Shown: positions 1 to 8,896 of the stretch, in pieces | How the letters are laid out: the number at the start of each line of letters is the position of its first letter | Position numbering within the stretch: the stretch's first letter is position 1 | Source of the DNA: a bacterium | GTDB lineage: Bacteria > Krumholzibacteriota > Krumholzibacteria > LZORAL124-64-63 | DNA length: 9,485 nucleotides | Reading direction: 5' to 3' | NCBI GenBank assembly: GCA_016873405.1 | Contig: VGXH01000042.1 | Location: 1 to 9,485, forward strand | Position numbers and translations under genes: made by a program | The notes under the pieces: model-generated | The model's input: only the letters and a program-made list of their open reading frames with translations | The model's database searches: none | What the model was told of the DNA's origin: nothing

Positions 1-624
1 CGGGACCACGTCCGCGGCGCCATCGGCGCGCAGCGTGGCGCGGAAGCGCACGGCGCAGGCGAAGCGGTCGGCCAGGCCCCAGGCCGCCGCGCGCGCGGAC
101 GGGTCCATCGCCGCCAGGGTGCCCGCGTCCTGCGCCTTCAGCCAGGCGTCGAGCTCGTCCTTGCGCCAGGCCGGGCCCGCGCCCAGGCCGGGCAGCTGCG
201 CCGCCAGCGCGGCCAGCAGCGGGTCGTCGATCACCGGCGGCAGCGCCGAGCTGTACAGCTGGGCCGAGTCGGGCACGATCCACGCGAACGACTGCGTCAG
301 GAAGCCGTCCTGGTCGAAGGCGGGCGCCGGCGCCAGCAGCGGGCGCAGGTTGCGCTCGACCACGTCCACCTCGTAGAGGCCGCGATCGAAGTCCAACGCC
401 ACCTGCCAGGCGATGTCCAGCGTCGATGGGCGGGGCGCGCGCGCCAGCAGGGTGACGCGCACGGTGTCGCCGGGGGCGGCCTCGGGCGGCTCGAGCAGGA
501 TCGCGTACGGGCGCACCTTGTCGTCCAGGCCCAGGTGCATCTCTTCGTCGGGGAAGCCCTCGCCGCAGCCGGAGAGCAGGCCGGCCACCGAAAGCAGCGG
601 GACGACGAGCCACAGGCGCTTCAC
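1..624 (-). CDS. Putative lipoprotein of unknown function, 3' end cut by window edge
   Basis: This is an open frame of 208 codons from a GTG at 622-624 to the first base of the window; the stop lies outside. The N-terminus has a short basic start (MKRLW), a hydrophobic stretch and a lipobox L-S-G-C with Cys20, followed by Gly-Glu rather than Asp. It is therefore a predicted signal-peptidase-II lipoprotein, and the +2 residue does not suggest inner-membrane retention. The segment around residues 45-60 (PPEAAPGDTVRVTL) resembles the opening of Ig-like domains in secreted bacterial lipoproteins, but I do not recognise the family. The GTG start is supported by an AGGGGG ribosome-binding site that overlaps the stop of the TonB-dependent receptor, with only 9 bases between the genes. 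That position suggests a surface or periplasmic partner of the receptor, loosely like SusC/SusD-type or DUF4249-type pairs. This partner role is inference, and no such domain is identified. Confidence 0.8.
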   Translation of the reverse strand, partial: MKRLWLVVPLLSVAGLLSGCGEGFPDEEMHLGLDDKVRPYAILLEPPEAAPGDTVRVTLLARAPRPSTLDIAWQVALDFDRGLYEVDVVERNLRPLLAPAPAFDQDGFLTQSFAWIVPDSAQLYSSALPPVIDDPLLAALAAQLPGLGAGPAWRKDELDAWLKAQDAGTLAAMDPSARAAAWGLADRFACAVRFRATLRADGAADVVP

Positions 625-629
625 GGCGG

Positions 630-635
630 CCCCCT
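630..635 (-). promoter_or_regulatory. Ribosome binding site of the lipoprotein gene
   Basis: AGGGGG lies 5 bases before the GTG start at 624 and shares bases with the receptor's TAG stop (634-636). It decides the non-ATG start and suggests translational coupling of receptor and lipoprotein. Confidence 0.55.
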
Positions 636-3021
636 AGAACTCCACGCGCGCGCCCAGCGACGGCAGGAAGATCCAGCCGTAGGGCTCGCGGCGCGAGGAG
701 TCGTAGTTGTAGGTGTAGCCCTCGGGGCTGTTGTAGACGAAGTAGTTCGCGTTCTGCAGGTCCAGGTACAGCGACCAGATCGTGGAACGGCGCACCAGCT
801 TGCGGTCCACGCGCAGGTCCACGCGCACGTAGGGCTCGACGCGGGCGGCCAGGTAGGCGCCCTCGACCGGCACGTAGCTGCCGGTGTCGCCGTCGAACTC
901 GAAGCGGCCTTCGGTGAAGCCCAACAGCGGCGTCACCGGCACGCCGGAGACGAACTGCAGGCGCGAGCCGAACGACCAGCCGCGGCCCAGGTCCCAGGTG
1001 CCGGTCGCCTCGACGTGCACGGGCTGGTCCAGTTCGTGGGGCAGCCAGGCGTCGGGCGTCCAGCCGTCGCCCAGGCCGGGATTGCGGGCGAAGCGGCGCT
1101 CGCTGCGGCCCCCGCTGGCGGCCAGCCAGCCGCGGAAGCCGTCCCGCTGCTCGCGGCGCAGCATCAGCTCCAGGCCGTACATCCGCGCCTCTGCATCGGG
1201 CAGGAAGTTCACGTCGGCCGTGTCGGCGAAGGCCGTCACGTCGTCCTGCGTGTTGTAGTAGCCCTCGACCTTCAGCGACCAGCCGCGGTCCAGGCGCCAC
1301 TCGTGACCCAGCGTCAGGTGGCGGGCGGTCGTGGGCGGCAGGTCGGGGTTGCCGTAGACGGGGTCGGTCGACTGGCCGATCGGCCGCGGCCCCTGGTTGT
1401 AGCCGCCGGCCGAGGCGGTCAGCACGCGCCCCTCGCGGTAGTCCCAGCGCGCCGAGCCGCGCAGGTTCGTGCGGGACTTGTCCAGGTGATGGTAGTAGTC
1501 GTGGCGCACGCCCGGCACCAGCAGCAGCGCGGGCCGCGGGCGCAGATCCAGGCTGGCGTAGGCGCCGAGATCGGAGAACTCCTTGTTCGTCAGCGTGGAG
1601 GCCGGGTAGCCGGCCACCTTCACGTCGTAGTCGTACGCGGAGTAGATCAGGTCCACGCCCGCGTGGGACGTCAGCCAGGGGCGCCAGGTCATGGCCAGGT
1701 CGTTGCGCAGGTTCCAGATCGGGCCGTGGCCGTCGAAGCGGAACTCGCCCAGCAGTTGACCCGAGTTGCGGTCGCGCCCGCCGGAGGCCCGCAGTTCGTT
1801 GTGCAGGCGCGGCCCCAGCTGCGCGTCGTAGCCGAGGATGAGGCGGCTGAACGAGAGGCTCAGTTGCACCTCATTGGTGGCCGCGGCGACCTCGGGACTG
1901 CCGGATCTGGCGTTGGACGCGACCAGCGCCAGCCGGTCGCGGGCGCCGAAGAACGTCAGGAAGACCTGGTGGTCCGGGTTCGCGCGCCAGTCCAGCCGCG
2001 CCACGGCGTCGGCGTACCAGGGCGCCACCGCCAGCCGCACGTCGTCGTTGTCGGCCAGGGCCGCCTCGGCCAGCTCGCCGATGAAGCTGCGCCGGGCCGT
2101 CACCAGCAGGCCGAAGCCGCGACCCAGCGGTCCCTCGGCGTGCACGCTGGCGTCCAGCAACCCGGCGTCCGCGATGGTGCGCCAGCGGTCGTCGCGCGCC
2201 GGGCGTCCCTTCAGCTCGACCAGGCCGCCGATGCAGCCGCCGTAGCGCGGACCGAAGCCGCCGGGATACAGGTCCACGCTGCGGAGGCCGAGCGAGTTGT
2301 ACGTGGACTTGACGCCCCCGAAGTGGAACAGGAGCGGGATGTCGATGCCGTCGAGCAGGAAGCGCGTGTCGAAGTTGCCGCTGCCGCGCACGACGACGGC
2401 GCCGGGGTCGGTCATCGTCGGCCGCGCCACGCCCGGCAGCGCCTGCACGCTGCGGATGGCGTCGCCGCCGGTGCCGGGCAAGGTCAGGACCTCGTCGACC
2501 GAGAGCGAGACGCGCGTGACCTCCTTCTCGGGCCGGTCGCCGTAGACCACGACTTCCTGCGTGTCGTACTGGCGGCGCTTGAGTCGGACGGTCAATTCCA
2601 CGCGCTCGCCCGCGCGCACGGTCTCGGTCAGTGCGATGGGCGCGAAGCCGGCGTTCGGGAACGAGAGCGCGACAGGGCCCGGCGGCAGGCCGCGGAAGCC
2701 GAAGCGGCCGGTCGAGTCGGCGTAGGTGACCAGGCCCTCGTCGTCGGCGAACTGGCCGGCGAGCCGGCCCAGGGCGGCCAGGCGCCGCGCCCACGGCTCG
2801 GTGAGGGCAGAGGTGTCCGGCGCCGCGAAGACGACCTTCACCATCGCGCCGGCGACCGGCGCCCCGGTGCCGCGCTCGAGGACGCGGCCGGCCAGGTTCA
2901 CGCGCTCGTCTGCCGGCGCAGCCGCCGGGTCCGCGGCCCGCGACGCCGTCGCGGCGGTCGCCAGCGCGAACACGCACGCCAGCGTCAACCCGGCCAGGTG
3001 TCCCGGTCGCATCGGCAACAT
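634..3021 (-). CDS. TonB-dependent outer-membrane receptor with carboxypeptidase-like regulatory domain
   Basis: The 795-residue protein is predicted to import a ligand across the outer membrane using TonB energy; the ligand cannot be told from sequence. Residues 1-30 are a signal peptide ending near SRA. Residues 41-150 form a carboxypeptidase-like regulatory (beta-sandwich) domain, opened by NLAGRVLERGTGAPVAGA and closed by GRFGFRGLPPGPVALSF, with an unusual inserted stretch at about 66-100. A TonB-box-like TQEVVVYG follows at 154-161. The plug spans about 171-275 and includes GDAIRSVQALPGVAR, VRGSG, FLLDGIDIPLLFHFGG and PGGFGPRYGG. The rest is a 22-strand-type barrel rich in aromatic girdle residues, ending LGARVEF with the terminal Phe expected for BAM recognition. 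The plug wording resembles receptors common in Deltaproteobacteria/Myxococcota, from memory. The ATG at 3021 is chosen because GAGGGG lies 10 bases upstream; a second ATG at 3012 is possible. It is co-directional with a lipoprotein 9 bases downstream. The family is certain, the substrate unknown. Confidence 0.93.
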   Translation of the reverse strand: MLPMRPGHLAGLTLACVFALATAATASRAADPAAAPADERVNLAGRVLERGTGAPVAGAMVKVVFAAPDTSALTEPWARRLAALGRLAGQFADDEGLVTYADSTGRFGFRGLPPGPVALSFPNAGFAPIALTETVRAGERVELTVRLKRRQYDTQEVVVYGDRPEKEVTRVSLSVDEVLTLPGTGGDAIRSVQALPGVARPTMTDPGAVVVRGSGNFDTRFLLDGIDIPLLFHFGGVKSTYNSLGLRSVDLYPGGFGPRYGGCIGGLVELKGRPARDDRWRTIADAGLLDASVHAEGPLGRGFGLLVTARRSFIGELAEAALADNDDVRLAVAPWYADAVARLDWRANPDHQVFLTFFGARDRLALVASNARSGSPEVAAATNEVQLSLSFSRLILGYDAQLGPRLHNELRASGGRDRNSGQLLGEFRFDGHGPIWNLRNDLAMTWRPWLTSHAGVDLIYSAYDYDVKVAGYPASTLTNKEFSDLGAYASLDLRPRPALLLVPGVRHDYYHHLDKSRTNLRGSARWDYREGRVLTASAGGYNQGPRPIGQSTDPVYGNPDLPPTTARHLTLGHEWRLDRGWSLKVEGYYNTQDDVTAFADTADVNFLPDAEARMYGLELMLRREQRDGFRGWLAASGGRSERRFARNPGLGDGWTPDAWLPHELDQPVHVEATGTWDLGRGWSFGSRLQFVSGVPVTPLLGFTEGRFEFDGDTGSYVPVEGAYLAARVEPYVRVDLRVDRKLVRRSTIWSLYLDLQNANYFVYNSPEGYTYNYDSSRREPYGWIFLPSLGARVEF

Positions 3022-3058
3022 GTCCCGACTACCCCTCGCTTGCCGCGCGCCGGGGACA
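3021..3058. repeat. Short inverted repeat between barrel gene and receptor gene
   Basis: TGTCCC at 3021-3026 and GGGACA at 3053-3058 are perfect 6-base inverted arms separated by 26 bases. They bracket the receptor's ribosome-binding site, and one arm abuts the start codon. The repeat could be an operator half-site pair or an RNA stem hiding the binding site, but a 6-base match is easily due to chance. There is no T-run, so it is not a rho-independent terminator. Confidence 0.2.
3032..3037 (-). promoter_or_regulatory. Ribosome binding site of the TonB-dependent receptor gene
   Basis: GAGGGG lies 10 bases before the ATG at 3021. It would be 19 bases from the alternative ATG at 3012, so it favours the first start. 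Confidence 0.4.
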
Positions 3059-3072
3059 CGCGCCGATCCCGT

Positions 3073-3719
3073 TCAGAACCACAACGCCAGAGCCAGGCCC
3101 GTGCGCCAGCCCCAGTTCGATCCCCGCACCTGCCAGTCGTCGCCGCCGAAGCGCGCGTCCAGCGTTTTGTCCTCGACCTGCAGGAAGTTCGTGAAGGTCG
3201 CGACCGCCTCCAGTTCCAGGCTGAAGCGCCCGCCGACCTGCCAGTGCGCGCCGCCGCCGGCGATGGCCGCGGTCCCGAAGGCGATCAGGTCGCCCTTGCC
3301 GTCCGCGGTCTCCAGGGCCTGCCCGCCGCCGCCGATGCCGCCGCGCAGGAACGGCTGGACGGGCCGCCCCGTCCCGAACAGCACGGTGCCGGTCAGCAGC
3401 GCCTCGACGTCGGCCAGCTTGTCGGCCACGCCGTCGAGGTCGTGCCGCGCGTAGGTCACCTGCAGGCGGCCGATCACGCGGTCGCCGAACCGGCGGCCGA
3501 AGAAGAGGCCGCCGCCGCGACCGGTCTCCTCCACCGCGCCCGGCGGCAGACCATCGCGATCGAAGACGTCGAAGCGGCTGCGCCACGACGAGCTCGTGTT
3601 CACGCCGACATGCCAGCGGCGCAGGGCGGGCGCAGCCGCCGCGGCGACGTCCGCGCGCGCGCACGGCGGCGTCACCGCCGCGAGCAGCGCGAGCACCACG
3701 AGCGCCGGCAGCCGTCGCC

Positions 3720-3723
<4 letters not shown>
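3073..3723 (-). CDS. Small outer-membrane beta-barrel protein
   Basis: The 216-residue protein has a clear signal peptide (MRRR, then a hydrophobic core, with ARA-D cleavage near residue 24). The mature part is built of alternating amphipathic strands typical of the OMP_b-brl / OmpX-like 8-stranded fold. It contains a strand-turn PFLRGGIGGGG near the middle and ends in ALALWF with the C-terminal aromatic that BAM recognises. Function within this broad family is not predictable; members range from structural proteins to adhesins. The frame runs open further upstream, but the ATG at 3723 is the true start. It overlaps the regulator's TGA as ATGA and has a GGAGG 7 bases upstream, and only from here does a signal peptide appear. 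The tight coupling means regulator and barrel are made from one message. It precedes the TonB-dependent receptor by 51 bases. Confidence 0.85.
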
Positions 3724-5182
<1,459 letters not shown>

Positions 5183-5186
<4 letters not shown>

Positions 5187-6658
5187 AGGGCACCATCCTC
5201 GCTGGGGGTGGCGGCGGCGACGGCGGTCAGCGGCAGGTCGATGGTGAAGGCGGCGCCGCGCCCGGGCTCGCTGCGGGCCGTGATGGTCCCGCCGTGGCCG
5301 ATGACGATGTTCTCGACGATGGCCAGTCCCAGGCCCATGCCGCCGCTCTTGGTCGTGAAGTCGGGCTCGAAGATGCGCGGCAGGTCGGCCGCGGCGATGC
5401 CGCTGCCGCGGTCGCTGACCACCAGGCGCGCGCCGCCCTCGCGCCGCTCGATGGTCATCGCGACGCGCTCGGGCTCGCGCTGCTGGCGGCAGGCGGCCAG
5501 GCCGTTGTCGACCAGGTTGACCAGCACCCGCCGCAGCGCATCGTGGTCGAACCACCCGGCCACCGGCGCCGCCACGCCCGCCAGCTCCACGCGCTCGGCG
5601 CCGTAGAGCTGCTGCACGTCGAGCAGAAGCGAGACCAGATCGCCCTCGCGCAGCTCCGGCTTCGGCAGGCGCGCGAAGTCGCCGAAGGCCCGCACCAGCC
5701 GGCGCAGGTGCTCGACCTCCTCGCCGGTGATCTCCACGGCCTCGTCCAGCAGCGCGCGGTAGGCGGGATCGTCGCCCCGGTAGGCGTCGCGCACCTGCGT
5801 GATGGCCAGCAGGATCGGCGTCAGCGGGTTCTTGACCTCGTGCGCCAGCGTGCGGGCCATGCCGCGCCAGGCGGCCACGCGCTCGAGCCGCGCCAGATCG
5901 CGCCGCTGCTCGGACAGGCGGCCCACCATGTCGTCGAAGCTGGCCACCAGCTCGCCCACCTCGCCCGGACCGCGGCGCTCCAGCCGGAACTCGACATCGC
6001 CGCCGGCCACGCGCCGCGTGGCGCCGACCAGCGCCTCGAGCGGGCGCACCATCCGGCGCGACCAGAGCAGCCCCGCCAGCAGCGCCACCACGATCAGCGC
6101 GGCGTAGACCAGCAGGAACGGGCCCACGAAGCTGAGCACGACGCGCCCCGACTCGGCGCGGACCGCGCGCAGGACCTTCAGGCCCTCGGTCAGCTCGCCG
6201 GCGCGTCGGACCATGCCCGCCGGCAGCGGCTGCGCCACCACGGTGACCGCGCCGCCGGCGGTCGTCACGCGCGCCACCAGCGCGTCGCCGCGGCGCTCGA
6301 CCGGCAGCGCGTCGTCGCCGGCGCCGGCGGCCACCGCCAGCAGGCCCGGCCGCGCGGCGAGGAAAAAGGCCAGCGAGTCGGCGGGCTGCGCGCGGCCCGC
6401 GCCGTCCAGCAGCAGCGTGTCGCCGACGGCGCGCGCGGCGGCCAGCGTCGCGGCCCGCGCCGCCAGTTCGCGACGCTGCTCCTGCAGGCGCTCGCGGCTC
6501 TCGGCCAGGCCGGATTCCAGCGCGGTTTCCAGCGGCCCGGCGATGGCCGGCCCGAACCGGCGCTCCAGCAGGTCGCGCACGACCAGCGACAGCGGCAGCG
6601 TCGGCAGCAGGGCCACCAGCAGGAAGGAGATGGCCAGGCGCGTGCTAATGCGCTTCAT
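5183..6658 (-). CDS. NtrY-like membrane sensor histidine kinase
   Basis: The 491-residue inner-membrane kinase has TM1 at about 8-27, a periplasmic sensor segment of about 150 residues (28-175, predicted helical near its start), TM2 at about 176-198 and a HAMP linker at about 199-251. The dimerisation/phospho-acceptor helix follows directly with LAHEVKNPLTPI (His273), a wording characteristic of NtrY-type kinases. The ATP-binding domain has N-box NLVDN at 381-385, G1 DRGSG at 416-420, F-box FEPDFTTK and G2 GMGLGLA at 440-446, so all catalytic motifs are present. NtrY proteins usually carry a PAS domain between HAMP and the His helix and are longer; here there is no room for one. The ATG at 6658 has a perfect GGAGGT 5 bases upstream and overlaps the DUF4390-like gene by 14 bases. 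The GTGA overlap with the regulator supports a cognate pair. The signal is unknown; an envelope or periplasmic cue is inferred from topology and context. Confidence 0.92.
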
Positions 6659-7307
6659 CGGCCACCTCCCCCGCGCGGAACCACGGCGACGCGGCCTCCA
6701 GGCCCTCGCGCCCGTCGCCCCCGCCCTGGTAGAAGAAGCGGATGAGGCGGCCCAGGCTGACCGACGCCTCCTGGCGGTCGGTGCGCGCGGGTTCGCGCGC
6801 GGGTTCGCCGGCGATGAGGTCGCCGACCCGCGCGCGCTCGTCGGTGGCCACCGCGCGCGCCACCAGCGCCACGCGCAGGCGGTAACGCGCGCCGTCGGCC
6901 ACGGCCGGCCACGGCGCCACCGGCAGCGGCCCCGGCGCCGCCAGCCAGTCGCGCAGCGCCGCCAGGCTGGCGAAGCGACGCTCGGCGCCGGCGCCGGCCA
7001 CCGAGAACACCTCGTCCCAGAGGTCGAAGCCCAGCCGCAGCGCGTGCGTGCGCGCGGCGGCCACGCGCCCGTCCTCGCGCACGACGGTCATCTCCAGCTC
7101 CACCGCCGCGAGCAGCCCCGAGCGCATCGACTGCAGCTGGCGATCGTCGGGCAGGCCGGACAGCGACAGCCGGCAGGCCAGCTGGCCGTCCGCGCGCGCC
7201 GGCGCCACGTCGACCACGCGCACGGCCGCGAACATCGGCGCCGGCGCCGCCGCCAGCAGCAGCAGCGCGCCCAGCAGGCATGCCGACATGACCCCCGCGC
7301 GCCGCAT
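6645..7307 (-). CDS. DUF4390-like secreted protein linked to NtrY/NtrX
   Basis: This is a 220-residue protein with an N-terminal signal sequence (MRRAGVMSA, then a Leu/Ala core, likely cleavage near MFAA at 25-28). The mature part reads as alternating strands: VRVVDVAPA, CRLSLSGLP, LLAAVELEMTVV, HALRLGFDLWDEVFSV, RFASLAALRDWL, then RYRLRVALVARAV. The order (ligand-like 'SGLP' start, RLxxDLWDExFxV, FASL helix, YRLRV strand) matches my recollection of DUF4390, a domain of unknown function typically encoded directly before ntrY/ntrX in Proteobacteria, as here. Residues 168-175 are a tandem EPAR-EPAR. The ATG at 7307 shares its A with the TGA of the Omp85 gene, and the stop lies inside the kinase gene. 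The frame continues upstream of 7307, but no signal peptide would result, so that extension is rejected. A periplasmic accessory or ligand-binding partner of the kinase is plausible but unproven. The family call comes from pattern memory and context. Confidence 0.72.
   Translation of the reverse strand: MRRAGVMSACLLGALLLLAAAPAPMFAAVRVVDVAPARADGQLACRLSLSGLPDDRQLQSMRSGLLAAVELEMTVVREDGRVAAARTHALRLGFDLWDEVFSVAGAGAERRFASLAALRDWLAAPGPLPVAPWPAVADGARYRLRVALVARAVATDERARVGDLIAGEPAREPARTDRQEASVSLGRLIRFFYQGGGDGREGLEAASPWFRAGEVADEAH
6664..6669 (-). promoter_or_regulatory. Perfect ribosome binding site of the kinase gene
   Basis: GGAGGT lies 5 bases before the ATG at 6658, inside the end of the DUF4390-like gene. 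It matches the 16S anti-Shine-Dalgarno core and fixes the kinase start despite the 14-base gene overlap. Confidence 0.75.
6783..6806. repeat. Exact tandem duplication of 12 bases
   Basis: The 12-mer GCGCGCGGGTTC occurs twice head to tail (6783-6794 and 6795-6806) inside the DUF4390-like gene. It encodes the tandem residues EPAR-EPAR and keeps the frame. It looks like a recent slippage duplication in a flexible segment. Confidence 0.7.
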
Positions 7308-8821
7308 CAGAACGACCACCCGATCGAGGCGTGTCCCTGGAAGCGCATGTCCAGCGGCCGCTCGGTCAGCGGGAAGCCCACGTCCAGGCCGATCCAGCCC
7401 AGCCAGCGCACGCGCATCCGCAGGCCGTAGCCCACGCCGACGGCGACGTCCGGATAGGGATCGCCGGCGTCGGCGGCGCCGGCGGCGCCTGCGTCCGCGA
7501 ACAGCACGCCGGCCAGCTTCGTGCCGCGCGCATCGCCGAGGATGGCGCTGCGATACTCGAGCGAGCCCGACCACAGCCAGGTGTCGCCGGCGGGCGCCGA
7601 CAGCGCCGCCGTGGGGAAGCCGCGCACGCTGTACATGCCGCCCAGGTAGAGGCGGTCGTGGAACGGCGCGTTGTCGCCCACCCACGCCGCGTGCACGCGC
7701 GTGGCCAGCACGCCGCCGCTCACCTCGCGGAACGCGCGCAGGTCCAGCTCCAGCGCCGGGTGCCCGGCGCGATCCTCCTGCAGCACGACGGCGCCCTTGA
7801 CGCGCCCCCACGCGCCGTCGGTCGGCGAGCCGGCGCGCAGCCGCGCCGCGCGCGAGTCGTACTGCCAGTCCAGATGGGCCGAGGCGCGGCCGTGCCGTCC
7901 CACGGTCGCCGCGATGGCCGGCGGCAGGTCAGCCGCCGGCACCTCCTGCCCGAAGTCGATGGTTCCGTCCAGCGAGCGCGTGTGCGCTTCGGCGTGGTCG
8001 GAGACCTCGACGGTGCGCAGGTCGCAGCCGAACTCGATCAATTGCCGGTCATCGAGGCGGCGGCCCAGCGCCAACGCCAGCCCCGCGCCCTCGACGCGAT
8101 GGCGGTACTCGACGCCGCCCGCGAAGTACGGGCGCTCGGTGCCGCCGGCGGCCAGCTCCGCGCTCCAGAAGCCGCGGCCGCTGCCGGTGTGCGCGCGCTC
8201 GTAGCGCAGCGCCAGCGCGTCGTGCCTCAGGCCGGCGCGCCAGCGCAGGTCCAGGTTGCCGCCGTCGCCGAAGGCGTTGTCGGCCGCGACCATCACCGGC
8301 ACCAGGTACCAGCCGTCCAGGTTCGTGTTGCCGGCGGCCCAGCGCAGGTCCAGGCGATGCTCGACCACCTCGAGCACCAGCACCAGTTGCCCGCGCTCCT
8401 GGCCGGGGCGCGTGTAGAACGAGACCGCTTGGAACAGCCCGCTCGCGCGCAGTTCATCCACCGCCGCGACCAGCTGCGCCTGGTCGATGGTCTGGCCCGG
8501 CTCGAGCGGCAGGCGCCGGTAGACCGTGGCCAACGAGGTGCGCGTGGCGCCGACCAGCTCGACGCCGGCCAAGCGGAGCCGGCGCGCCTCCGCGGCGGGG
8601 ACGATCGTCGACTCCGTGGCGCCGCCGCCCGCGGTGTCGGGAGCGGCGGTCTGGGCGTCCGCCGCGACGGCCGCCAGCGGCAGCCACAGCGCGAGGCTCG
8701 CGGCCAGGCGCCGCCACGCGCCAGATGCCGGGGCGCCGCGCTGGACACAGGCACGCCGGCGCCGGCGACGTTCTTCGCGTTGCCGGCTGTCCCGGTCGTC
8801 CGTCTGGCGGCGGCTCGTCAT
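7307..8821 (-). CDS. Omp85/BamA-superfamily outer-membrane protein with one POTRA domain
   Basis: The 504-residue protein belongs to the family that inserts or translocates proteins or lipids at the outer membrane (BamA, TamA, TpsB, PlpD barrels). Residues 37-56 are a hydrophobic signal core ending ADA-Q, preceded by a long N-region with six consecutive arginines (18-23). Residues 81-155 form one POTRA domain (LAGVELVGATRTSLATVYRR, EPGQTIDQAQL, ELRASGLFQAVSF, VLVLEVVE). A 16-strand-type barrel follows, with the superfamily's loop-6 motif SVRGF at 398-402, BamA-like FADAG at 441-445, and terminal GWSF. BamA has five POTRAs, TamA three and TpsB two, so this is a minimal version resembling PlpD or Sam50 layouts, but without a patatin or other passenger domain. 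The start at 8821 is preferred for nearness to the signal peptide; an in-frame ATG at 8860 adds 13 residues. Neither has a good ribosome-binding site. Its stop overlaps the next start by one base. The substrate is unknown. Confidence 0.88.
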   Translation of the reverse strand: MTSRRQTDDRDSRQREERRRRRRACVQRGAPASGAWRRLAASLALWLPLAAVAADAQTAAPDTAGGGATESTIVPAAEARRLRLAGVELVGATRTSLATVYRRLPLEPGQTIDQAQLVAAVDELRASGLFQAVSFYTRPGQERGQLVLVLEVVEHRLDLRWAAGNTNLDGWYLVPVMVAADNAFGDGGNLDLRWRAGLRHDALALRYERAHTGSGRGFWSAELAAGGTERPYFAGGVEYRHRVEGAGLALALGRRLDDRQLIEFGCDLRTVEVSDHAEAHTRSLDGTIDFGQEVPAADLPPAIAATVGRHGRASAHLDWQYDSRAARLRAGSPTDGAWGRVKGAVVLQEDRAGHPALELDLRAFREVSGGVLATRVHAAWVGDNAPFHDRLYLGGMYSVRGFPTAALSAPAGDTWLWSGSLEYRSAILGDARGTKLAGVLFADAGAAGAADAGDPYPDVAVGVGYGLRMRVRWLGWIGLDVGFPLTERPLDMRFQGHASIGWSF

Positions 8822-8896
8822 CGTCTCGGTCCCGTCATTCGCTGGGGTCGGGCGTTCCATTCTGGCGCAGCCCCGGGGCGCGCACAACGGGCGATC
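8822..8896. other. 75-base gap between barrel gene and Omp85 gene
   Basis: This is the longest non-coding stretch of the window if the Omp85 gene starts at 8821. It holds a 10-base palindrome GCCCCGGGGC without a following T-run, so not a usable rho-independent terminator, and the alternative ATG at 8860. No AT-rich -10 element, sigma-54 -24/-12 pair or convincing ribosome-binding site is seen. Confidence 0.4.

Noticed and set aside
2999..3028. Direct repeat TGTCCCG at 2999 and 3021
   Set aside because: Seven bases in GC-rich DNA, one copy inside coding sequence; no further copies with regular spacing were found.
3035..3060. Possible sigma-54 promoter (GG-N10-GC) before the receptor gene
   Set aside because: Only the bare GG and GC match (CGGCGC and AAGCG against TGGCAC and TTGCA). 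This is expected by chance at this GC content, and the gap is short enough for operon read-through.
5187..5555. Upstream extension of the response regulator
   Set aside because: It overlaps the kinase ATP-binding domain and would put over 120 Arg-rich residues before the receiver domain. The GTG at 5186 fits the family start and the operon overlap.
5294..6745. Plus-strand open frame of 483 codons opposite the kinase
   Set aside because: It is low-complexity Gln/Arg/Ala/His-rich and mirrors the kinase codons. No domain or signal is seen.
8866..8890. Hairpin GCCCCGGGGC with flanking GCGC as a terminator
   Set aside because: The flanks do not extend the 10-base palindrome by pairing, and no T-run follows on either strand. 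In 70% GC DNA such palindromes are common.
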